32,750 nucleotides of DNA from Candidatus Firestoneibacteriota bacterium (GTDB lineage Bacteria > Oederibacteriota > Muellerivitia > Muellerivitales > Muellerivitaceae): NCBI GenBank assembly GCA_013286205.1, contig JABDGD010000024.1, positions 1-32,750 of the forward strand, in the 5' to 3' direction. Shown here piece by piece: positions 6,804 through 15,455 of the stretch; the stretch's first letter is position 1; the number at the start of each line of letters is the position of its first letter. The translations under genes and the position numbers were made by a program. The notes below the pieces were generated by a model, which was given only the letters and a program-made list of their open reading frames with translations, was not told the DNA's origin and searched no databases.

Positions 6804-7340
6804 ATGGAAGAACTCGAAGTGCCCACCGAACATTTGCACGAACACATGGAACATCATGCGGAAGAAAGCAAAGAAAAGTGGGTCATGGGCGTGGCCCTTA
6901 CCTCCGCTTTTCTGGCAGCCTTAGCGGCGGTCTCGTCTCTCATGGCGGGCTTTCACGCCAACGAGGCGATGATTCAGCGCATCAAGTCCTCGGATCAGTG
7001 GGCCTACTACCAGGCCAAGGGTATCAAGTCCGCGGTGCTCGGCACGAAAGTGGAACTACTCAAGAGCTTTAAAAAATCCGTGAGCGAGCAAGACGTGAAG
7101 AAAATGGAACAGTACAAAGAAGATCAGGACAAGATCAGTGAAGAAGCGAAAAAGTTCGAGGAAGAGTCCGAAGACCATTTGAAGCATCACGAAACACTGG
7201 CGCACAGCGTGACTCTGTTTCAGGTGGCCATCGCGGTAGGCGCGATCGCGGCTTTGACCCGTAAGAAAATGTTTTGGTTTGTCAGTATGGGTTTCGGCGC
7301 GATCGGGTTGGTTTTCTTTGTGATGGGATTTTTAGGCTAA
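6804..7340 (+). CDS. DUF4337 family membrane protein
   Basis: A 178-residue protein whose pattern matches the DUF4337 family of unknown function. The N-terminus is rich in Glu and His (LHEHMEHHAEESKEK). One membrane span follows (about 27-50), then the family's conserved HANEA.. SSDQWAYYQAKGIK segment. A long charged, probably coiled-coil region (about 85-132) comes next, and two C-terminal spans (about 135-150 and 157-177). An in-frame TTG at 6786 exists, but ATG 6804 is 6 bp from AGGAG at 6793-6797 and is chosen. The TMEM175-like gene starts 13 bp later, so the two are probably co-transcribed. That association with an ion channel is the only functional hint; no enzymatic motif is seen. Confidence 0.85.
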   Translation: MEELEVPTEHLHEHMEHHAEESKEKWVMGVALTSAFLAALAAVSSLMAGFHANEAMIQRIKSSDQWAYYQAKGIKSAVLGTKVELLKSFKKSVSEQDVKKMEQYKEDQDKISEEAKKFEEESEDHLKHHETLAHSVTLFQVAIAVGAIAALTRKKMFWFVSMGFGAIGLVFFVMGFLG

Positions 7341-7353
7341 ACAAGGCGGGTTT

Positions 7354-7929
7354 ATGGGTAAGGGCCGGTTAGAAGCGTTCAGCGATGGAGTTTTGGCTAT
7401 TATCATCACCATCATGGTGTTGGATCTCAAATTGCCAACCGGAACGGATCTGACCGCCCTCAAGTCCCTGATTCCTACTTTTGTTTGTTATGTGATTAGC
7501 TTTGTTTTTATCGGCATCTATTGGAACAACCACCATCATTTGATCCACACAGTTAAAACCGTGAGCGGCGGCATTCTCTGGGCGAATTTGCATCTGCTAT
7601 TTTGGCTTTCTTTAGTGCCGTTCTTTACCCGTTGGATGGGGGAAAATAACTTTACGGCGATGACAGTGGCCTGTTATGGGGTAATTCTGCTATGCGCGGC
7701 GGTTTCCTTTACCATTTTGGTGAGGGCGATTATCGCCCATCATGGGCAGGATTCCACGTTGGCCCACGCGGTGGGTAAAGATCAAAAGGGGAATCTCTCT
7801 ATAGTGCTTTATGCCGCTGGTGTACCTTTATCCTTTGTTCATCCGGCTATCGGCTACGCGCTTTATGTGATTGTGGCGCTGATTTGGCTGGTGCCTGATC
7901 CGCGTATTGAAAAAGTCATCAATCAATAA
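7354..7929 (+). CDS. TMEM175/DUF1211 family potassium channel-like protein
   Basis: A 191-residue membrane protein with the TMEM175 signature RLEAFSDGVLAIIIT in its first helix (residues 5-19), followed by LDLKLP. Bacterial members are six-span proteins that assemble as tetramers and conduct K+ (weakly selective), with the first helix lining the pore. Further hydrophobic segments lie near 43-60, 75-93, 106-126, 145-160 and 165-182. Histidine-rich NNHHHLIH after the second span is usual for the family. The gene is the second in a unit with the DUF4337 gene. Its stop codon abuts the stop of the convergent cstA gene with no bases between and no terminator in the gap. Confidence 0.88.
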   Translation: MGKGRLEAFSDGVLAIIITIMVLDLKLPTGTDLTALKSLIPTFVCYVISFVFIGIYWNNHHHLIHTVKTVSGGILWANLHLLFWLSLVPFFTRWMGENNFTAMTVACYGVILLCAAVSFTILVRAIIAHHGQDSTLAHAVGKDQKGNLSIVLYAAGVPLSFVHPAIGYALYVIVALIWLVPDPRIEKVINQ

Positions 7930-9780
7930 TTAGCAGCAGCCATATTCGGGCATTTCGTGGTCTTTATGGTTCTTGTCGTGGATTTTCTTCGGGTGCTTCT
8001 TCAATACCAAAATCAAATACCAGCGTTTAAATGACTCAAACAAAATTAAACCCGCGCAAATCATAATGACCACTGTTACCGCCACATTCAAATAGGCCTG
8101 AAAGGCTTTCTCCGGGTGGGCATCCGCTAAGGGCAAAAAGTTGTTCCAGATGTTCAGCCAGCAGGCGGTCAGGGTCGTAGTGGACACAAAGAGCATGGGG
8201 ATAAAAGTTACCCAGGCATATTTGGCCTTTCCGGTATTAATAATCGCGCTGGTGGCTACCGCCAGGGCGACCGCGGCCAACAGCTGGTTAGCCGTTCCAA
8301 ACATGGGCCAAATGGTGCTCACGCTACCTGTCCAAATAAAGTAAGACCAAAGACAAACGACCAGCGCGGTGGAAATAATCGTGCCTGGCACCCAGTTCGG
8401 GTTTTCGAAAGGCTTCCAAAAGCGTCCGCCAAATTCCTGAGCTAAAAAGCGGCCTACCCGGGTACCGGCGTCGATGGTAGTCAAGATGAATAAGGCCTCA
8501 AAAAGAATCATGAAGTGATAGAAGTAAGACATCAGGTTTTGCAGACCCGGCATACCTGAGAATATTTGAGCGAATCCTACCGCTAACGAAACCGCTCCAC
8601 CGGGGCGTCCCGCCACATTTTCGCCGACGGCTTGAGATAGGGCCTGCAAGTTGACTGGAGTTAAACCCAAAGTGGCAAACTTTTCAGCAGGAACGTTAAT
8701 GGCGAAATAGTCAGCTGGAAAAAGAGAGCAAGAAGCCAGAAGCGCCACAATTCCCACTAGTCCTTCCATCAGCATGGCGCCGTAGCCAATCACCCGAGCA
8801 TCGGTTTCTTTATCCAATAGTTTGGGGGTGGTACCCGAAGCGACCAGCGCGTGAAAGCCTGAAATAGCACCGCAAGCAATAGTGATAAAGACAAATGGAA
8901 ATAACTTGCCCGGCACAATAGGGCCTCCGCCATTCACATATTCGGTGAAGGCCGGCATTTTTAAATCAGGGTGAACCCAGATGATCCCGATGACTAAGGC
9001 GGCGATCGTTCCAATCTTCATATAAGAGCTCAGATAGTCACGGGGAGCTAAGAGCATCCAGATGGGCAAAACCGAGGCAAAGAAGCCGTATATGGCCATG
9101 GAAAGGGTGACTTGATTAGCGGATAGGGTAAACCAGCCCGCCAGTGGTGAGGCCGGTATCCAGGCGCCGCCAATGACCGCGGCTAAAACTAAAGTGACTC
9201 CGATGATGCTGGCTTCCACCACCCGGCCCGTTCTCCAGCGGTACATCCAAAAGCCCACCAGAAAGGCGATGGGAATCGTCATAGCGATCGAAAAAGTTCC
9301 CCAGGGACTATTTTTCAAAGCGTTCACTACGGCCAAACCTAATCCGGCTAAAGCGATAACCACAATAAAGAAAATCGCGACCGAACCGACCGCGCCCGCT
9401 AAAGGACTAATTTCATGCCGGGCAATTTCTGCCAACGATCGTCCTTTGCGGCGAATAGAAGCGACCAAAATCATAAAGTCCTGCACGGCTCCGGCTAAAC
9501 AAACGCCCGCGATGAGCCAGAGAAATCCGGGAGCATAACCAAACTGAGCGGCCAAGACGGGGCCAATGAGCGGACCCGAACCCGCGATGGCGGCAAAGTG
9601 ATGACCAAAAACCACCCACTTATTTGTCGGGTGATAGTTATTTCCATCCTTGTGGGTATGCGCGGGGGTTTTGCGTTTGTCATCCAGCACCACCACTTTG
9701 GAAGCCAGAAAGGCGCTGTAGTAACGATAGGCGATCACCATGACGCCTATGGCGCCGAGAATGAGGGGCAGAACGTTCAT
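7930..9780 (-). CDS. cstA: Carbon starvation protein CstA family transporter
   Basis: A 616-residue multi-span membrane protein of the CstA family, whose characterised members import pyruvate or peptides during nutrient limitation. The N-terminal CstA pattern is clear: [14 protein letters not shown], the short HDG-like [14 protein letters not shown] stretch, and [24 protein letters not shown]. Later landmarks are [35 protein letters not shown] and [10 protein letters not shown]. It is shorter than the Escherichia coli paralogues (about 700 residues), as in many other phyla. The C-terminus is His/Lys-rich and ends in a CysCys pair. The frame is open to 9825, but ATG 9780 has AAAGGAT six bp upstream and starts just before the first helix, so it is preferred. 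It probably forms a unit with the CLC (91 bp upstream) and MFS genes. Confidence 0.93.
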   Translation of the reverse strand: MNVLPLILGAIGVMVIAYRYYSAFLASKVVVLDDKRKTPAHTHKDGNNYHPTNKWVVFGHHFAAIAGSGPLIGPVLAAQFGYAPGFLWLIAGVCLAGAVQDFMILVASIRRKGRSLAEIARHEISPLAGAVGSVAIFFIVVIALAGLGLAVVNALKNSPWGTFSIAMTIPIAFLVGFWMYRWRTGRVVEASIIGVTLVLAAVIGGAWIPASPLAGWFTLSANQVTLSMAIYGFFASVLPIWMLLAPRDYLSSYMKIGTIAALVIGIIWVHPDLKMPAFTEYVNGGGPIVPGKLFPFVFITIACGAISGFHALVASGTTPKLLDKETDARVIGYGAMLMEGLVGIVALLASCSLFPADYFAINVPAEKFATLGLTPVNLQALSQAVGENVAGRPGGAVSLAVGFAQIFSGMPGLQNLMSYFYHFMILFEALFILTTIDAGTRVGRFLAQEFGGRFWKPFENPNWVPGTIISTALVVCLWSYFIWTGSVSTIWPMFGTANQLLAAVALAVATSAIINTGKAKYAWVTFIPMLFVSTTTLTACWLNIWNNFLPLADAHPEKAFQAYLNVAVTVVIMICAGLILFESFKRWYLILVLKKHPKKIHDKNHKDHEMPEYGCC

Positions 9781-9870
9781 GAAGATATCCTTTGAAGGGA
9801 ATGAGCTGGCCTCAAGATAGCCCAATGGTTCTCATATTTCAAACGGACTTCAGGGTGATTTTGAGGTGTT

Positions 9871-11181
9871 TTATTTATGTTTCGAGCGAGACGCAGGCGG
9901 CATAAAGCGGATACGAGCCCATTCGTAAAAGGATTCTTCGTCTAAAAGTTTGGCGGATATTTCGGCTGTAACCGCGCAAAGCATGATCGGGAAAATGGCG
10001 TTGTGATGATCAGTCATTTCCAAAATTAAAACGAAAGCCGTAAAGGGGGTCCGGGTCACGCCGGTGAGAAAACCAGCCATACCCAGCAATACTAAGAGTT
10101 CGGGCGAGCTGAGTGACAAAGAGGTCGCGATAAAAGAACTTAAACAAGCGCCCGCGGCCAAAGCCGGGGCAAAAATGCCGCCTGCCGCTCCTGAAACATA
10201 AAAAACCAGAGAACCGATGATACGAAGCAGGGGTAAATCCCAGGTCGCTTTTTGTCCTTTAAAGAGCAAGGCATTCATCACCGTCGAGCCTGAACCCGAA
10301 GCGTCGGGATTGAGAAAGGCCATGAAGGCCAAAGCCAGACCGCAAGCCAGGGCCAGCAAAGCTAGCTGCGTTTTAGTTTTTAACCGGCCGCGCCAATCGA
10401 GCATTTTTTTAATACAGATGCCGTAAAAGGAACCGGTTAACCCGGTGATGAGGCCGATTAAAAGTGCCCAGGGTAAAATCGAAAAAGAGATGTCGCCGAC
10501 CGAGGGATAGCCCAAATAGAGGTAACTGCCCATAATCCATTGGGAAACCAACCCGGCGATAATGATTGAAATAATGAGGGCGGTTCGGAAGCGTTTGAAG
10601 GTGATGGACATTTCCTCAATGGCAAAAACAATACCGCCCAGAGGTGTGTTAAAGGCTGCGGCCAATCCGGCGGCGGCTCCCGCCACGATCCAGGTTTGGG
10701 GGTCTACCTGGGGAATAAATTTGCGGGTGACTTTGCCTACAAAGTGAAAAAGACCGGCGCTGACTTGAATCGTTGGTCCTTCCCGCCCGGTGACTGCTCC
10801 GCCCAGACATACCATAAGAGAACTGATAATTTTGACAACGACTCCTCTAAGAGACAACAGGCGGTCAATCCAGGCCGAGTTTTTAGCGTAATTTAAATCA
10901 TTGGCGGCCAAAACCTGGGGGATGCCGCTTCCGGCGGCTTCCGGCGCGAAAAAATAAACAGCGGCCCATCCAGCCAAAAGGCAAAGAGGCGTCCAGAACC
11001 AAAGCCAATAGGGATGGTCGGCCATGACCTGCTGGTAAAAACCTTCGGTTGTTTTGAAAAGAATGGCGTAAAGAACGGCTACTAAACCGGCAAAAAAAGC
11101 TGAAACCACAAAGGCAAGGGTTTGAAGATGATCCGGATTTTTTAGATGAACGATCAAATTTTTATTGGGTTTGGGAGGCAT
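9871..11181 (-). CDS. CLC family chloride channel / H+/Cl- antiporter
   Basis: A 436-residue CLC protein. The three ion-pathway motifs are present: GSGIPQV (84-90), GREGP (132-136, with Glu134 as the gating glutamate) and GIFAP (about 325). A glutamate equivalent to the internal proton-pathway residue of Escherichia coli ClcA is present in FAIEEM (about 189), so proton-coupled antiport is more likely than a passive channel. About ten or more hydrophobic helices are visible. There is no C-terminal CBS pair; the protein ends soon after the last helix. Fluoride-specific CLC-F motifs are not seen. Physiological role is inferred as acid resistance or charge compensation. No clear Shine-Dalgarno precedes the ATG. 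It lies 67 bp downstream of the MFS gene on the same strand. Confidence 0.92.
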   Translation of the reverse strand: MPPKPNKNLIVHLKNPDHLQTLAFVVSAFFAGLVAVLYAILFKTTEGFYQQVMADHPYWLWFWTPLCLLAGWAAVYFFAPEAAGSGIPQVLAANDLNYAKNSAWIDRLLSLRGVVVKIISSLMVCLGGAVTGREGPTIQVSAGLFHFVGKVTRKFIPQVDPQTWIVAGAAAGLAAAFNTPLGGIVFAIEEMSITFKRFRTALIISIIIAGLVSQWIMGSYLYLGYPSVGDISFSILPWALLIGLITGLTGSFYGICIKKMLDWRGRLKTKTQLALLALACGLALAFMAFLNPDASGSGSTVMNALLFKGQKATWDLPLLRIIGSLVFYVSGAAGGIFAPALAAGACLSSFIATSLSLSSPELLVLLGMAGFLTGVTRTPFTAFVLILEMTDHHNAIFPIMLCAVTAEISAKLLDEESFYEWARIRFMPPASRSKHK

Positions 11182-11248
11182 GCCGCAGTCTAGCGGATTT
11201 AAAAACGAAATCTCAAGCCACGCTCGGGAATTGTTATGAAGGTTTAAG

Positions 11249-12511
11249 CTATTTTTTGAAAAGCCAGTAAACCACCGCGGCGCCCGCGGCGCAGAAAAGA
11301 CCGCCCATTTGCAGTGAAAACCCAGCGGAGGTGTGGGAGGCCAAAAGCCCCATCCAGAAACTGCCTACGGGCATCCCGCCGCCAAACATGAGCGCCCAAA
11401 TGCCCATCAGGCGTCCCCGTAAATGATCGGGCGACTGGGTTTGAACAATGCTGTTGCCGATAGAGAAAAATAAAATAATTCCGAAACCCGAGAAGAACAA
11501 AAGAAAAGCGGCGCCAATGGGATGGTGCATGAAGCCGAAGAGAATAATAAAGACCGAGTAAATTCCAGCGCCGAAAAAAAGCGTAGGGACTTTGACGATA
11601 TTGGCGCCCTGAGAGGCCACAAATAAAGCGGCGGTGCAGGCGCCCAACCCATTCAAGGCCAAAAGCCATCCATAGCCTTGCGCATCCATTCCTAATTGAG
11701 TTACCACAAAAGCGGATAGCTGAGATTGATAAGCCCAGCCTCCCGTACCCATGACCGCCAGAAGCGATATGGCGATAGCCATGGTTTTGTTGGTTCTTAA
11801 ATATTTGAATCCCTCCAAAGTATATTTCCAATCCGCTTTGACCACTCGGGGCTGGTAATGGGATGGCGGCAGGTTGATTTTATAAATCGCGAAAAGCACG
11901 CCCAAATAACTTAAGGCGTCGACTAAAAAGCACCAGGCGGAACCGAAAGACGCCAACAGCAAGCCACCGATGGCGGGGCCGATGACCCGGGTAGAATTCA
12001 CCATGGCGCTGTTAAGCGCGATGGCGTTCACTAAATCCTTTTTCCCCACCAGTTCAACCATGAGAGTTTGGCGGGCAGGCATTTCAAAGGCGGTGGCGGT
12101 GCCCCAGAGGACGGAAAAAATCATCAAGTAAGCGATGTGGACAGGGCCTCTAAAAAGCATGACCGCAAGAGCCAGGGAAGAGAGCAGGGAGAACCAACTG
12201 GTGAAAGTGAATATTTTAATTTTAGGAACGCGGTCAGCCAACGAGCCCGAATAGGTGACGAAGATTAATATGGGAAGGGCGTTGAGCATAAAAACGATAC
12301 CGAGTAAAAACTCCGAATGAGTCACCTGAAATGCAACCCAGCCTAAAGCAGCGGTGCGGGTCCATGTACCAATGAGTGAAACCGTTTGTCCTATATAAAA
12401 GTAGCGGTAATTGGGGCTGTGCAGGGCCGAGAAAATTTTGTGCCAGCCCTTGGCGGGAACCAAACCTTCACTGACGGCTTCGGATTGATCAAAGGTTTTG
12501 TTGGCGTTCAT
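11249..12511 (-). CDS. MFS transporter, EntS/DHA3-like exporter
   Basis: A 420-residue major facilitator with about twelve hydrophobic helices in two halves. The start NYRYFYIGQTVSLIGTWTRTAALGWVAFQVT and the loop SGSLADRVPKIKI resemble the MFS_3 / DHA3 group that includes the enterobactin exporter EntS and various drug exporters. The first half also has the usual ..MPARQTLMVELVGKKDLVNAIALNS-type segment of this group (about 155-182). Substrate cannot be read from sequence; no siderophore or antibiotic genes are nearby. The ATG has no obvious Shine-Dalgarno. It is probably the first gene of a minus-strand unit with CLC and CstA genes, and diverges from the PilZ gene across 133 bp with nothing else recognised in it. 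Confidence 0.88.
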   Translation of the reverse strand: MNANKTFDQSEAVSEGLVPAKGWHKIFSALHSPNYRYFYIGQTVSLIGTWTRTAALGWVAFQVTHSEFLLGIVFMLNALPILIFVTYSGSLADRVPKIKIFTFTSWFSLLSSLALAVMLFRGPVHIAYLMIFSVLWGTATAFEMPARQTLMVELVGKKDLVNAIALNSAMVNSTRVIGPAIGGLLLASFGSAWCFLVDALSYLGVLFAIYKINLPPSHYQPRVVKADWKYTLEGFKYLRTNKTMAIAISLLAVMGTGGWAYQSQLSAFVVTQLGMDAQGYGWLLALNGLGACTAALFVASQGANIVKVPTLFFGAGIYSVFIILFGFMHHPIGAAFLLFFSGFGIILFFSIGNSIVQTQSPDHLRGRLMGIWALMFGGGMPVGSFWMGLLASHTSAGFSLQMGGLFCAAGAAVVYWLFKK

Positions 12512-12644
12512 GCATCGAGTTTATTGGAGCGCCAGACTGTTATCTAGGCTCTTTCTATGATTTTCCGGCAGGATTTTGTGATTCTTTCGTGGTAAGTTAT
12601 GTGGCCGTTGGGGATGTTTTTGGACAAATAGAGAGGGCTTTGAA

Positions 12645-13103
12645 ATGGTTGTTGAAAAAGGATGGATGGAACAGCGCCGCCACGAGCGTGTTGCCGCTAC
12701 CGTCAATGTGACTTACCGTGTTTTGGGTGATGAGGAAAGAACCAAAGTTCTCCATTATCCCCGTTATAAAGACACCGGCATTATCCACCTGCCCCAATTG
12801 GCTCAAAAATTTCACTCTTATCACGCGGTCACCAAAGATATCTCCGAAGGCGGACTTTCGATTACGGGTGAATATGCCTTCAAGGTTGGCGAGTGGGTGG
12901 AAGTCTCTATTTTGCCGCCGAAGTACATTACCCCTGTCACCATGCTGGCCGAGGTGAAGTGGATTCGTTCCTTCAATCAAGTGGGCAAATCTTACTATTC
13001 AGCTGGTGTTTTGGTTTTGGCTCTAGACAGCGACAGTATGGATCAGTTGAGCAAGTATCTTTTGTCTGAGAAAATCAGGCAGGATAACGAAAGCAAGCGT
13101 TAG
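12645..13103 (+). CDS. PilZ domain protein
   Basis: A 152-residue soluble protein with the two c-di-GMP-binding PilZ signatures: RRHER (11-15, RxxxR) and DISEGG (65-70, [D/N]xSxxG). A beta-barrel-like remainder (VGEWVEVSILPP..AEVKWIRS) follows. The roughly 50 residues between the motifs exceed what I would expect for a minimal PilZ domain and include a Tyr/His-rich segment (VLHYPRYKDTGIIHLPQL). Being stand-alone, it could act as a c-di-GMP adaptor for motility, exopolysaccharide or secretion, but no such genes or diguanylate cyclases are in the window. The start is supported by GAGAGGG 7 bp upstream. Its stop lies 2 bp from the stop of the convergent MFS gene. Confidence 0.9.
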   Translation: MVVEKGWMEQRRHERVAATVNVTYRVLGDEERTKVLHYPRYKDTGIIHLPQLAQKFHSYHAVTKDISEGGLSITGEYAFKVGEWVEVSILPPKYITPVTMLAEVKWIRSFNQVGKSYYSAGVLVLALDSDSMDQLSKYLLSEKIRQDNESKR

Positions 13104-13105
13104 TC

Positions 13106-14344
13106 TTAAGCTGGTTCGGTGTAATCCAGATTCTTCCCGTAGGTTTCTTCCAAATTTTGTAATCCCCATAAAGCTAATCCCATTGTTACCAGCCCGACTA
13201 ATGCCGCGGCCCCGACCGTGCCGCAAGCGGGCATTAACCATTTAAAAGCTGTCGTCAACAAAATGGCTGAACCCCGCACGAAATTAGGAATAGTGGTGGT
13301 GGCGGTGGCCCGAAGATTAGTGCCAAATTGTTCAGCGGTGACCACCAGAAAGACCGCCCAAAAACCCATGGAAAAACCGATGGCGGTAAAGAAACCATAA
13401 AAAATAGGCAAAGACGCGCCGCCTTTGAAAAAGAAAAGGGTAATGATGGCGGAGGATAAGATCAGCGCGCCGAAGATAACTTTTTTACGGCTTCTCATCC
13501 ACTGGCTTAAACTGCCGCTCAATACATCGCCGGTCGTTAATCCGGCGTAGGCATAAAGAACCGCCTGGCCGGGGTTGGGGGCCTGGGTGAGTCCCATGGC
13601 GGCGCCAATTTCTGGGCAAAAGGTCAGCAATATTCCCACGGCATACCACACCGGCATACCGACCAGAATGGGGTAAAGATATTTTAGAAACTGTTTTTTT
13701 GACCGGAAGAAACTGAAAAAATCACCCCGGTGAGCCTGGTTCCCCAAAGACTTGAACATGGCGGATTCTTTGACGCCCAATCGTAAAAAAAGAAGGCCCA
13801 ATCCCATTCCGCCTCCCACAAAGAAGGCGGTCTGCCAGGGGAAAAGCTGGCCTACCAGCGCCGCGGCGACGACGCCAGTGACGCCGGTAGAAGCCACGAT
13901 CATCGTCCCCCAACCACGGCCGGTGCGTGACATGATTTCAGAAACCAGAGTAATACCGCCTCCCAATTCACCCGCCAATCCTAATCCGGTGAAGAAGCGC
14001 AGAACACGGTAAGTTTCTACCGAATGAACGAAGCCATTGAGAATGTTGGAAATGGAGTAAAGAAAAATAGACCCGAAGAGTACGGACAGACGGCCTTTTT
14101 TGTCGCCCAAGATTCCCCAGAAAATGCCACCGAGGAGCAGCCCGGTCAGCTGCCAATTTAACAGGTCCACCCCGGTTGAAAAGATTTGATCATGGGGTAC
14201 GCCGATGTCCTGCAGACTTTTAGTGCGCAAGATCGTGAAGAGAATGATGTCGTAAGCGTCGACAAAATACCCGAGCGCCGCGACAAAAACGGCCCAAAAG
14301 ATAGGGGATGTAAGGGGATCTTTTTTCAAAGCGGCTCTTTCCAT
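13106..14344 (-). CDS. MFS transporter, metabolite:H+ symporter-like
   Basis: A 412-residue major facilitator, unrelated in detail to the one at 11249-12511. The helix-1 pattern GYFVDAYDIILFTI and the loop GDKKGRLSVLF (the MFS G-[x]-D-[R/K]-GR motif) place it near the metabolite:H+ symporter / sugar-porter-like group, whose members carry organic acids, aromatic acids or osmolytes. GLGLAGELGGGITLVSE in helix 4-5 is typical of that group. Twelve helices are readable. The substrate is unknown. No Shine-Dalgarno is visible before the ATG. Upstream, about 150 bp separate it from the divergent secreted-protein gene. Confidence 0.87.
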   Translation of the reverse strand: MERAALKKDPLTSPIFWAVFVAALGYFVDAYDIILFTILRTKSLQDIGVPHDQIFSTGVDLLNWQLTGLLLGGIFWGILGDKKGRLSVLFGSIFLYSISNILNGFVHSVETYRVLRFFTGLGLAGELGGGITLVSEIMSRTGRGWGTMIVASTGVTGVVAAALVGQLFPWQTAFFVGGGMGLGLLFLRLGVKESAMFKSLGNQAHRGDFFSFFRSKKQFLKYLYPILVGMPVWYAVGILLTFCPEIGAAMGLTQAPNPGQAVLYAYAGLTTGDVLSGSLSQWMRSRKKVIFGALILSSAIITLFFFKGGASLPIFYGFFTAIGFSMGFWAVFLVVTAEQFGTNLRATATTTIPNFVRGSAILLTTAFKWLMPACGTVGAAALVGLVTMGLALWGLQNLEETYGKNLDYTEPA

Positions 14345-14493
14345 GATTTAACAAGCGCCCCGAGTATAAAGGCCCAAACCCTGTCAGAAACACCTTTTTT
14401 CAAAGGGTTGAAACTGAATCTTTACCTTTGGGTTTGGGGCTTTTTGAGTAGAATGAGCTGTCTTCGGATTTAAATATGGGAGGTAGGGCACTT

Positions 14494-15312
14494 ATGAAGA
14501 AGTTTTTGAATCGTTTAACAATTTTGGCTCTGATGGCCGCGGTTTCTTTGATGGGCGCGATGAACGCTCAAGCCGGTCCTTCGGTGAAAGAACTGTCGGA
14601 AACCAATTTGATGAGCTATCCCAGCTCGCCGTTCCATTTGCAAACGGACCGCTATAAAGAAGCCTTCCAAACCATCGGCGCTTATCTCTCTTCTCACGAT
14701 GAGCTTTCGAACTCCACGATTTTGATCGCGGACAACCACGGCCACTTTTTACGCGGCGTCGTGACAGACTGGTCTTACTACACTTTCGGCACCCACAAAG
14801 GAATCGAACTGTATATTTATAATCCTGAAGACGGAAGCCAATTTTTGACCGTTGAAGTTTGGCTGCCGAAAGAACAACAACGCAACATCGAGAAAAAAGA
14901 ATCCTATGTCACCTCGTTCCAGCAGATCGAAAGCTTCCTAACGGGTTCGCAGAAATACCGTTTAGACTTAGTTTTCCAGGATGAAGTGCAATTGGCCTGG
15001 GGCAAGGGCTATAGCTTCAAGTTGGACGATGAAGGCATTTCGCTTTCCTTCACTGTCAACAGCGCCGCGCACCCGAAGATGAAAGCTCACGAAGTCAAAG
15101 AAATGGTTAAAGAAAAACCGGCTGTGACTTCTGTGGCGACACCGACGGCTAAGGGAACCGCGACGGCGCAAGTCACCGCTTCCACCACGGCTTCCGTGAC
15201 CACCACACCGACGACCAGCAAGAAGAAAAAGAAGTCCAAGAAGTCTTCTTCGTCTGCCGCTCCGACGGCTGTTCCGACCGCGTCTGATGCCGCTTCTGAC
15301 AATAGCCGCTAG
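14494..15312 (+). CDS. Secreted protein of unknown function with Ala/Thr/Lys-rich tail
   Basis: A 272-residue protein not recognised as a known family. A Sec signal peptide is clear: MKKFLNRL, a hydrophobic core, then cleavage after NAQA (about residue 27). The mature core (about 28-205) is mixed alpha/beta and Tyr/Trp-rich. A long C-terminal low-complexity tail (about 210-272) is built from Thr, Ala, Val, Pro and Ser, with a block KKKKKSKKSSSS inside, which could bind nucleic acid, peptidoglycan or LPS. The frame is open from ATG 14476, but ATG 14494 starts the signal peptide properly and has GGGAGG 10 bp upstream. A TAGAAT box at 14449-14454 is a possible -10. A terminator follows at 15324, so the gene is monocistronic. 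Confidence 0.75.
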   Translation: MKKFLNRLTILALMAAVSLMGAMNAQAGPSVKELSETNLMSYPSSPFHLQTDRYKEAFQTIGAYLSSHDELSNSTILIADNHGHFLRGVVTDWSYYTFGTHKGIELYIYNPEDGSQFLTVEVWLPKEQQRNIEKKESYVTSFQQIESFLTGSQKYRLDLVFQDEVQLAWGKGYSFKLDDEGISLSFTVNSAAHPKMKAHEVKEMVKEKPAVTSVATPTAKGTATAQVTASTTASVTTTPTTSKKKKKSKKSSSSAAPTAVPTASDAASDNSR

Positions 15313-15323
15313 TTTTCGCTGAT

Positions 15324-15365
15324 AAAGGCGGGCTTCCTGAAAAGGGAGTCCGCTTTTTCTTTTTA
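15324..15365 (+). terminator. Rho-independent terminator after the secreted-protein gene
   Basis: AAAGGCGGGCTTCC pairs with GGGAGTCCGCTTT around a TGAAAA loop, with one bulged base, and is followed by a T-rich tail. It begins 11 bp after the stop codon. Confidence 0.85.
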
Positions 15366-15455
15366 ATGACCCACGCAAAAAGTTTTTAGATAGAATGCCT
15401 CTTACCACTTCTCCTCGCCATTCCTACATTTGAATATCCTGAATAAAGAGTTTTC

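Noticed and set aside
9871..11181. CLC protein as a fluoride-specific antiporter
   Set aside because: It has the ordinary GSGIP and GREGP motifs and the proton-pathway glutamate of chloride antiporters, with no fluoride riboswitch upstream.
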